Of a stretch of 18,380 nucleotides of DNA, positions 1 to 6,006 are shown piece after piece. Origin of the DNA: Acidobacteriota bacterium (GTDB lineage Bacteria; Acidobacteriota; Polarisedimenticolia; JAPUIV01); assembly GCA_027296665.1 (NCBI GenBank), contig JAPUIV010000130.1, forward strand, positions 1 through 18,380. The letters run 5' to 3'. How positions within the stretch are numbered: position 1 is the stretch's first letter; each line of letters opens with the position of its first letter. The notes below the pieces were generated by a model that was given only the letters and a program-made list of their open reading frames with translations, was not told the DNA's origin and ran no database searches. The position numbers and the translations under genes are program-made.

Positions 1-67
1 TTCAAATAAGTTGACGATCCGCGCGGCTCGATCGCGCCGTTGCATTTACCGGTTTCATGCAACCTTC

Positions 68-96
68 TTCACACGACCCGAAGGGTAACATATATT
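68..96 (+). promoter_or_regulatory. Possible sigma70 promoter facing the HU gene tail
   Basis: TTCACA (68-73) and TATATT (91-96) are separated by 17 bases, a good match to a sigma70 promoter. Transcription would start near 103 and run into the 3' end of the HU gene from the opposite side. No open reading frame of its own follows, so it could drive a small or antisense RNA, or be a chance match. Just upstream is a perfect 7-bp inverted repeat (GTTGCAT 39-45, ATGCAAC 57-63). Confidence 0.3.
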
Positions 97-142
97 GAAA
101 CCTGAGCAGGATCAACAAATCGCCCAGACCCCGATCCGGAAC

Positions 143-171
143 AAAAAAAAAGGAGCAGCCGAAGCTGCTCC
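143..171 (-). terminator. Intrinsic terminator of the HU gene
   Basis: On the minus strand the sequence reads GGAGCAGC, TTCG, GCTGCTCC and then nine T. This is a perfect 8-bp stem closed by a C(UUCG)G tetraloop, the most stable common RNA loop, followed at once by the U-run. It lies 46 bases after the HU stop codon and is the clearest terminator in the window. The plus-strand side lacks a U-run after the hairpin, so it should act only on minus-strand transcription. Confidence 0.92.
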
Positions 172-216
172 CAACCAAAGAATTTTGATTTTCAAGATCG
201 AATTCCGGTCTCGGCC

Positions 217-489
217 CTATCGGATGGTTTCCTTCAACGCCTTGCCGCTGGAGAAACGGACCACCCGCCGGGCGGGAATCCGAAGAGGTTCTCCGGTCTG
301 CGGGTTGCGGCCTGTGCGGGCTTTCCTGCGCGTGACGGAAAAGGTTCCAAACCCAACCAGGCTGGTCTTCTCGCCCCGTTTCAGGGTCTTGCGAATACTG
401 GAAAAGACGGAATCGATCGCTCGACCGGCCTCGACCTTCGTGATCTTGGCTTCCTTGGCAACTCGTTCAATGAGCTCCCCCTTGTTCAT
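217..489 (-). CDS. HU-family histone-like DNA-binding protein
   Basis: This 90-residue protein has the usual length and layout of HU/IHF proteins: an N-terminal helical dimerisation part (MNKGELIERVAKEAKITKVE), then the beta-arm region with the family signature GFGTFSVTRRKARTGRNPQT and the IPARRVVRFSSGKALKE end. HU dimers bend and compact DNA with little sequence preference; IHF subunits look similar, and a single chain as seen here favours HU. I chose the ATG at 489 because AAGGAGGT (minus, about 495-502) sits five bases before it. An upstream in-frame ATG at 540 would add residues outside the family and lies about where transcription should begin. The gene is monocistronic, with its own promoter and terminator. 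Confidence 0.95.
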   Translation of the reverse strand: MNKGELIERVAKEAKITKVEAGRAIDSVFSSIRKTLKRGEKTSLVGFGTFSVTRRKARTGRNPQTGEPLRIPARRVVRFSSGKALKETIR

Positions 490-544
490 CAAATACCTCC
501 TTGTTTTGAGAAACCAAATGACTCTGATACCCAAACCCATACGG

Positions 545-574
545 CTTATACCAGAGCCAGAATCGCCGTGTCAA
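545..574 (-). promoter_or_regulatory. Sigma70 promoter of the HU gene
   Basis: On the minus strand TTGACA (574-569) and TATAAG (550-545) are 18 bases apart, and TGG directly before the -10 makes it an extended -10 element. The start site should be near 538, giving a leader of about 50 bases with a strong AAGGAGGT ribosome site. Confidence 0.75.
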
Positions 575-686
575 CCATAATCGACAGGGCCCTACCCGGG
601 ATCTCCCCTCCCGGTAAAGGATCCAGACAAGCCGATCGGGCAAACCCTGATGGGGTAAGAACTTGTACCTTGAGAACAACTTCTCA

Positions 687-716
687 TTGACAGCGATGCG
701 ACCCCATCATTAATAT
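687..716 (+). promoter_or_regulatory. Sigma70 promoter of the 730 membrane-protein gene
   Basis: A perfect TTGACA (687-692) is followed after 18 bases by TAATAT (711-716). The predicted start site is near 723, so the ATG at 715 would fall inside the -10 element and could not be translated from this transcript. This decides for the ATG at 730 as the start codon. Confidence 0.55.
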
Positions 717-729
717 GGTCGTTCTCATC

Positions 730-1653
730 ATGAACATTCGCCACGCCATCCTGTACGGATTCACGGCAACCTTTCGGCAGAAAAGACTGATTCTTCTTCT
801 GTATCTCCTCAATCTCGCGTTCGGGCTTCTCCTGATTCTTCCCCTTCTTCCCATCCTGGACCGATCGTTTGGCCGGTCTCTTTCCGGTCTCGGCATCGAA
901 TCTCGCCTCGAAGTCGGAGCGATCGCCGACATGCTCCGGGCCCACGGGGCGGGCCTCTCCCTGTATCACCATTTCGCCAGCGCCCTCAGCCTTCTCTATC
1001 TGGTCCTGGGCTCGGTTCTCGCCGGAGGGATCCTCCACCTTCTCCTCGCACCGAGCCGGCGCGCCTTTCTGCCGGATTTCATGGGAGGATGCGGCCGGTT
1101 CTTCTTCCGCTATTTCCGGCTATTCCTGTTTCACCTGGGCTTCCTGGTTCTGGTGGCCGGGGGGAACCATCTGGTGAATCTCGGGATCCAGCACCTGTTC
1201 GAGGACAGTTCCCACGAGATCCTCGCGACCATCTCCTTCTGGGTGAAACTCCTCCTCCTGTTCATGATTCTGCTCACCGGGGCCGCCATTCTCGATTACT
1301 CCCGGATCCTCACCGCCATTCACGACCGCAACCACATGTTAAGGGCGCTGTTCACCGCAACCCGTTTCCTGGCCGCGAACGCGGGAGCCGTTTTCGCCCT
1401 CCGGTTCCTGGCCCTGGGAGCCGGCGCTGCCATCCTTCTGGTTTACTGGGGAGCCATCCGCCTGGTTCTGCCCGATTCGGCATGGATTCCCGTGCTGGTT
1501 CTCCAGCAGGGTGTGGTCCTGGGAAAGATGATTCTCACGGTGTTCCTGTACGCCTCCGAACTGAACCTCTACCGGGGCCGGGAAATGACCGAGGACATCC
1601 GGTTGATCTCCCGCCTCTCTTCCCAGGAGGCCTTGCGCGCCGCCCTGGACTGA
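730..1653 (+). CDS. Six-pass integral membrane protein of unknown function
   Basis: I do not recognise the family. The 307-residue product has about six long hydrophobic segments: near residues 19-42, 82-107, 125-147, 165-190, 217-242 and 252-275. Loops are rich in Arg and the C-terminal tail is soluble and charged. I chose the ATG at 730 because the predicted promoter runs over the alternative ATG at 715; neither has a Shine-Dalgarno site. The stop codon lies 11 bases before the M1 peptidase start, and the peptidase ribosome site overlaps it, so the two are very likely cotranscribed and translationally coupled. The partner suggests an envelope or export-related role, but nothing in the sequence shows a substrate. 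Confidence 0.7.
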   Translation: MNIRHAILYGFTATFRQKRLILLLYLLNLAFGLLLILPLLPILDRSFGRSLSGLGIESRLEVGAIADMLRAHGAGLSLYHHFASALSLLYLVLGSVLAGGILHLLLAPSRRAFLPDFMGGCGRFFFRYFRLFLFHLGFLVLVAGGNHLVNLGIQHLFEDSSHEILATISFWVKLLLLFMILLTGAAILDYSRILTAIHDRNHMLRALFTATRFLAANAGAVFALRFLALGAGAAILLVYWGAIRLVLPDSAWIPVLVLQQGVVLGKMILTVFLYASELNLYRGREMTEDIRLISRLSSQEALRAALD

Positions 1654-1664
1654 GGAGGACCCGA

Positions 1665-3785
1665 ATGACCCGTCTTGGAAAACCGACCTTCCTCCTGGCT
1701 CTCCTTCTCCTGGCCGCATACGGCCGCCCCACCATGGGCCAGGAGGCGCCGGCGGCGCGGTCCGACCGGATCGCCTCTTATGAAATCGACGTCGAATTGA
1801 AACCGGAAAATCGCACCGTCGAGGGAGAGGAATGGGTCAGTTTCCGGAATGCTTCCGGGCGCACCCTGAACTCCCTATGGTTCCACCTCTACGCCAACGC
1901 CTTCCGCAACTCCGACACCCTGTACATGCGGGAAAGCGAGTCGGGCCAGGACCTCCGGGCCCGGGAGGAGACCATCCAGCGGGGCACCTGGGGGTACATC
2001 CAGGTGGAGTCGGTCCGGTTGGAGGACGGGACCGATCTTTCCGCCGCCACCCGCATCCAGGAAACTCTCATGGAGGTACCGTTGCCGGATCCGCTCCCGC
2101 CGGGCGAGACGATCCGGATCGGCATCCGGTTCCGGACTCGCCTGCCCCGCACGATCGCCCGAATGGGTTACCGCGGCGACCACTACGACGTCATGCAGTG
2201 GTTTCCGAAAGTCGCGGTTCTCGTGGACGGAAAATGGAATGCCCATGAGTTCCACGCCGATTCGGAGTTCTTTGCCGATTTCGGCACCTATGACGTCTCT
2301 CTGACCCTGCCGGCCCGATACGTCGTGGAAGCGACCGGGATCCGTACCGAGGACGATATCGATCGATCGAGCGGCCTCCGCCACCTGCGGTATCGCGCCG
2401 AGGATGTGCACGATTTTGCCTGGATCGCCGATCCGAACTTTCTCCGGGCAACGGAAACCTATCGAGGCGTGGAGATCGTTTACCTGCACCAGCCTTATCA
2501 CAAGAACAAGGTGGAAAGAGTCATGGCCGCGGTGCGGGCCTGCCTCGATTTCTACGGCGACAACCTGATGGAGTATCCCTATCCCCGGATCGTTATTGAC
2601 GATCTACCGATGGGGCTGGGGGGAGGCATGGAATACCCGATGTTGTTCACCATCTCCGTCCATTGGGGCCAGCCCCGCTTCGACCGCTACCCGGAGAATG
2701 TCACCATCCACGAGTTCGGCCACCAGTACTGGTACGGCATAATGGCCTCCAACGAATTCGAGGAACCATGGCTGGACGAGGGGATCAACACCTATGTCTC
2801 CTCACTGGTGGAGGAGATCTACTGGGGCGGGGTGGAGCCAGGGCCGATCCAGCCGACCCTGTTCCGTTACGCCGCCTCCCACATTCTCGCCCACGGACTC
2901 GATTTCGAATTCGGCCCCGTCCGGTTCGGGCTGACCGATCTCCTCGGGGTCCGGGCCAGCCCCTTCCGGCTGGGCGGAGGAAATCTCGTGGGGTTCCGGT
3001 GGAGCGCTGGGGATCTTCACCTGCCGGGGTTCACCGACCCCACCCTGCAGGATGCCCGAAGGCGGTATGGCGCGGTCGCGGGGACCGACCCGATCGCCCA
3101 GCCCTCATGGGAATTCCTTACTGGAAGTTACGCCTCCCTGGTCTACGACAAGACCTATCTGTTCATGAAGACCCTGGAAGGGATGCTGGGGCGGGAAACG
3201 GTTCTCGCCGGCATCCGTGATTACGTCAGGGAGAACCGATTCCGGCACCCCACCGGAACCGATCTCCTTCGGGCCCTGGAACACGCTTCGGGCGCCGATC
3301 TGTCCGAAATTTTCGATCAACTCCTGTACGGCACCCAGACGGTCGACTTTTCGATTTTCAGCGCCAGGAGCGAGCCGGTCAAAAACCCTGCCGGATATCC
3401 GTTGCAGGACCGGGTGGGGGATGCGGTTGCCGAGCCGGTCCGCACCGATCCCGATCCGGTCGATCCGGAGAGTTTCCGGACCGAGGTGATTGTTTACCGG
3501 GGCGGAGAGGCGGTCCTGCCGGTCGAGGTGGAACTCAGGTTCGAGGACGGTTCGGTGATCCGGGAGAACTGGGACGGCCGGGAGCACTGGAAGCGGCTGG
3601 TCCATGTCGGGCCGAGCCGTCTGACCTCCGCCATGGTCGACCCCGAATTCCGCCAGGTCCTCGATCTCGATAGAAACAATAACTCCTGGACGGCGAAGAG
3701 GAACTGGAAGGGGGTGGCCAAGCTCTCCACCATCGTCCTGTTCTGGTTCCAGAACCTCCTTCACCTGATGACCGCCCTGTCCTGA
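1665..3785 (+). CDS. Exported M1-family zinc metallopeptidase (aminopeptidase)
   Basis: The 706-residue product starts with a signal peptide (FLLALLLLAAYG, cleavage likely after about residue 25). An M1-type N-terminal beta-sandwich follows. The zinc site is complete: HEFGH at residues 349-353, then 18 residues and the third ligand E372 (WLDEGINTY), the HExxH-X18-E pattern of gluzincins. The exopeptidase motif, usually GxMEN, reads GGGMEYP (M322, E323). Tyr494 in VYDK aligns with the catalytic tyrosine of the family's YEKG. M1 enzymes remove N-terminal residues from peptides; this one should act outside the cytoplasmic membrane. GGAGG (1654-1658) lies six bases before the ATG. The long in-frame extension upstream of 1665 is only the alternative frame of the preceding membrane-protein gene. 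The substrate is unknown. Confidence 0.9.
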   Translation: MTRLGKPTFLLALLLLAAYGRPTMGQEAPAARSDRIASYEIDVELKPENRTVEGEEWVSFRNASGRTLNSLWFHLYANAFRNSDTLYMRESESGQDLRAREETIQRGTWGYIQVESVRLEDGTDLSAATRIQETLMEVPLPDPLPPGETIRIGIRFRTRLPRTIARMGYRGDHYDVMQWFPKVAVLVDGKWNAHEFHADSEFFADFGTYDVSLTLPARYVVEATGIRTEDDIDRSSGLRHLRYRAEDVHDFAWIADPNFLRATETYRGVEIVYLHQPYHKNKVERVMAAVRACLDFYGDNLMEYPYPRIVIDDLPMGLGGGMEYPMLFTISVHWGQPRFDRYPENVTIHEFGHQYWYGIMASNEFEEPWLDEGINTYVSSLVEEIYWGGVEPGPIQPTLFRYAASHILAHGLDFEFGPVRFGLTDLLGVRASPFRLGGGNLVGFRWSAGDLHLPGFTDPTLQDARRRYGAVAGTDPIAQPSWEFLTGSYASLVYDKTYLFMKTLEGMLGRETVLAGIRDYVRENRFRHPTGTDLLRALEHASGADLSEIFDQLLYGTQTVDFSIFSARSEPVKNPAGYPLQDRVGDAVAEPVRTDPDPVDPESFRTEVIVYRGGEAVLPVEVELRFEDGSVIRENWDGREHWKRLVHVGPSRLTSAMVDPEFRQVLDLDRNNNSWTAKRNWKGVAKLSTIVLFWFQNLLHLMTALS

Positions 3786-3805
3786 CCTCGGGACGGGACG
3801 GTTTC

Positions 3806-3834
3806 TTGACACCCCCAAACCCATGTGCTAGATT
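3806..3834 (+). promoter_or_regulatory. Sigma70 promoter of the proC operon
   Basis: TTGACA (3806-3811) and TAGATT (3829-3834) are exactly 17 bases apart, and TGC before the -10 gives an extended -10. The start site should be near 3841, leaving a leader of about 55-85 bases depending on the proC start codon. Confidence 0.75.
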
Positions 3835-3854
3835 CCCCCTTTGCGCGAGGTAAC

Positions 3855-3880
3855 TGTTGACACAGAATAGTTTGTCAGCA
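3855..3880 (+). promoter_or_regulatory. Inverted repeat in the proC leader
   Basis: TGTTGACA (3855-3862) and TGTCAGCA (3873-3880) form an 8-bp inverted repeat around a 10-base centre. The single imperfect position becomes a G-U pair in RNA, so it could fold as a hairpin just before the ribosome site at 3884-3888, or bind a repressor. There is no U-run, so it is not a terminator. Confidence 0.35.
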
Positions 3881-3924
3881 TTCGGAGGACTCTTCTGACC
3901 CCTTCCACTCAGACCAGAGCGGCG

Positions 3925-4743
3925 GTGCGGAAAAGAGGCGACCGGATCGCCGTCATCGGGGCCGGGAAGATCGGCGAGACCCTGATCCGGGCCCTGATCG
4001 AATCGGGGATGGCCTCTACCAGCAGGATGATCGCCACCGCCCGCAGCAGGGAACGCCTCGATTTCCTGAAACGGGACCTCGGAATCCGGGTCTCCCGGAA
4101 GAACTCCGAAGCGGTGGCCGGCAGCGATATCATCCTCATCTGCGTCAAACCGCAAGTGCTGGCGGAGGTGTTGGAGGACATCCGCGATTCCCTGACTCCC
4201 GGGAAGGTGGTGATCTCCGTCGTGGCCTCGGTTTCCACCGCATCGATCGAGACCGCTCTGGGCCAAAAAATTCCGGTGATCCGGACCATGCCGAACACCC
4301 CATGCCTCCTGAGGACCGGAATGACGGGTATCTGCGGCGGACGGTACGCGAAAGAGGAACATCTGGCCCTGGCCGAACGTATATTCCGTTCGATTGGCTT
4401 GTGCGTCCGGCTCGAGGAACGGCATATGGACGCGGTGACGGGACTGAGCGCCAGCGGCCCCGCCTTCGTCTACATCATCATCGAATCGCTTGCCGAGGGA
4501 GGAGTCAAGGTGGGGCTTCCCCGCGAGGTGGCCACCCAGCTGGCCGCCCAGACCGTGCTGGGAGCGGCCAGGATGGTTCTCGACACCCGCGAGCACCCGG
4601 CCAAGCTGAAAGACAGCGTGACTACCCCGGCCGGCTGCACCATGGACGGGATCCTGGAACTCGAGGAGGGAGGCCTCCGGGTCACCCTGATCAAGGCGGT
4701 GGTGCGGGCCACCGAACGAGCGCGGGAATTGGCCAATGATTGA
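3925..4743 (+). CDS. proC: Pyrroline-5-carboxylate reductase
   Basis: The protein performs the last step of proline synthesis, NAD(P)H-dependent reduction of 1-pyrroline-5-carboxylate in the cytoplasm. It has the N-terminal Rossmann motif GAGKIGETLIRALIESG, the ICVKP strand, the RTMPNTPC segment and the C-terminal family signature (DSVTTPAGCTMDGILELEEG). At 272 residues it has the normal length. The start is uncertain: the GTG at 3925 has no Shine-Dalgarno site, whereas a CTG at 3895, in the same frame, lies six bases after GGAGG (3884-3888) and would add ten residues. I give the conventional GTG. Bactofilin follows about 100 bases downstream. Confidence 0.93.
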   Translation: MRKRGDRIAVIGAGKIGETLIRALIESGMASTSRMIATARSRERLDFLKRDLGIRVSRKNSEAVAGSDIILICVKPQVLAEVLEDIRDSLTPGKVVISVVASVSTASIETALGQKIPVIRTMPNTPCLLRTGMTGICGGRYAKEEHLALAERIFRSIGLCVRLEERHMDAVTGLSASGPAFVYIIIESLAEGGVKVGLPREVATQLAAQTVLGAARMVLDTREHPAKLKDSVTTPAGCTMDGILELEEGGLRVTLIKAVVRATERARELAND

Positions 4744-4752
4744 GACCCGAAC

Positions 4753-4780
4753 TTGACCTTTTAACCTTTTGAGATAGGAT
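4753..4780 (+). promoter_or_regulatory. Possible promoter of the bactofilin gene
   Basis: TTGACC (4753-4758) and TAGGAT (4775-4780) are 16 bases apart in the gap after proC. The match is moderate. It suggests bactofilin can be expressed apart from proC. Confidence 0.35.
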
Positions 4781-4843
4781 TTGAACCTGTGAATGGGAGA
4801 AAGATTTTCGGCCGCGATCGATCGGGCCAAAGGAGGCATCAAG

Positions 4844-5392
4844 ATGTGGGATAAAAAGGACCAGCAGGATCGGCAGATTCCGACGCCGGCGCAGAAACCG
4901 AGGCCGCCGGTCACGTCAACCGGGGATTATGTCAAGGGACGTCCGGTCAATATCGGTCCCTCCATCCAGATCAAGGGTGAGCTGACTGGAATGGAGGATC
5001 TCACCATCGACGGAACCGTGGAGGGAAAGATCGAGCTGCGGGACCACAATCTGACGGTTGGACCTAACGGCAAGATCAAGGCCGACATTTACGCCCAGAC
5101 CATCATCATCACGGGTGAGGTTCGGGGAAACGCCAACGCCAAGGAAAGGGTGGAGATCGGGGAGACCGGCACCCTTTACGGCAACATCGTTTCCCCCAGG
5201 ATCTCCATCGCTGACGGGGCTCATTTCAAGGGAAGCGTCGACATGTCGCCCGCGAGCCAGAAGGAAGTTCGTCCCGATCGGACCGGCAAGGAAACCGCTG
5301 GGAGGAAGTCCGCCAGCGCCGACGTCCAGGAGAGGACGACGGTGACCGCCTCGCAGGCGAAGCCGGGAACCCATTTCAGGGAATTGAACTGA
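4844..5392 (+). CDS. Bactofilin-family cytoskeletal protein
   Basis: The 182-residue product has the bactofilin (DUF583) core at about residues 35-140. This shows a repeating pattern (IKGELTGMEDLTIDGTVEGK, then ITGEVRGNANAKERVEIG and GTLYGNIVSPRISIADGAHF) that folds as a right-handed beta-helix. Both ends are polar and look disordered, as in known members. Bactofilins polymerise without nucleotide at the inner membrane and help place cell-wall enzymes or appendage proteins. The ATG at 4844 is preceded by AAAGGAGG (4829-4836) at seven bases; an upstream ATG at 4793 has no such site. The next gene begins 10 bases after the stop, so both are likely cotranscribed. Confidence 0.92.
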   Translation: MWDKKDQQDRQIPTPAQKPRPPVTSTGDYVKGRPVNIGPSIQIKGELTGMEDLTIDGTVEGKIELRDHNLTVGPNGKIKADIYAQTIIITGEVRGNANAKERVEIGETGTLYGNIVSPRISIADGAHFKGSVDMSPASQKEVRPDRTGKETAGRKSASADVQERTTVTASQAKPGTHFRELN

Positions 5393-5402
5393 AAAGAGCA
5401 GA

Positions 5403-5999
5403 TTGGGCGAGGTGTACAAGAGCCATATCCTTCGCTCCTTCCTGCAGAAAATGAGCCAGCATTCCGGGGTTCAACTGCTTGACCTGGGATCGGTTTGCGG
5501 TCCGAACCTGGAATTTTTCGCCCGGCAAGGGTTCAAGATCTTCGCGGAAGATATTCTCGCGAATCTGCGCCCGCCTCCCGCCCTGCCCCCTCGCATGAGA
5601 ACCCAACGCCGGCGGAAAAAAAAGATCGAGATGCCGGCGATCCAGCCCTTCCTCCATCCCGACGAGAAGTTTCAGGGGGTTCTTTGCTGGGACGTCTTCG
5701 ATTTTCTGGACCGGGAGGAAGCGACCCTTCTGGCCCAGGAGGTGTATCGGGTTCTCGCTCCCGGCGGTTTTGCCCTGAACTTCTTCAATTCCCGAAAGGT
5801 GGAGTCCGCGGAGCTTCTGTATCGCTATCGGATCCTGGATCCCGACTCCCTGGACTATTCCCAGACGGGCACCCGGCGCCTGATCCGCTACTCATACCAG
5901 AACCGGGATATCATGCAGATCTTCGGGAAATTCCGGATCGAATCTTTTTTTTACCTGCGGAACCGGATGCGGGAAGTCCTCACCTGCAAGGCCGCCTAG
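5403..5999 (+). CDS. Small class I SAM-methyltransferase-like protein
   Basis: The 198-residue protein resembles methyltransferase domains of the type-11 kind. VQLLDLGSVCGPNLEFFARQ (about residues 23-42) corresponds to motif I, FAED (about 47-50) to the acidic end of strand 2, and VLCWDVFDFLDREEATLL with YRVLAPGGFALNFF to the later strands. Motif I is not the usual DxGxGxG: it reads DLGSVCG, so cofactor binding is not assured. A basic stretch (RMRTQRRRKKK, about residues 64-74) interrupts the fold. The start is the TTG at 5403, which has a weak AAAGAG-type site; GTG at 5412 is an alternative. It probably shares the bactofilin transcript. The target is unknown, and it may be a non-catalytic relative. 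Confidence 0.7.
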   Translation: MGEVYKSHILRSFLQKMSQHSGVQLLDLGSVCGPNLEFFARQGFKIFAEDILANLRPPPALPPRMRTQRRRKKKIEMPAIQPFLHPDEKFQGVLCWDVFDFLDREEATLLAQEVYRVLAPGGFALNFFNSRKVESAELLYRYRILDPDSLDYSQTGTRRLIRYSYQNRDIMQIFGKFRIESFFYLRNRMREVLTCKAA

Positions 6000-6006
6000 A
6001 CAACAA

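Noticed and set aside
1089..1664. Long N-terminal extension of the M1 peptidase frame
   Set aside because: It is the second frame of the membrane-protein gene and is Pro/Arg-rich without a family match. The signal peptide and ribosome site begin at 1665.
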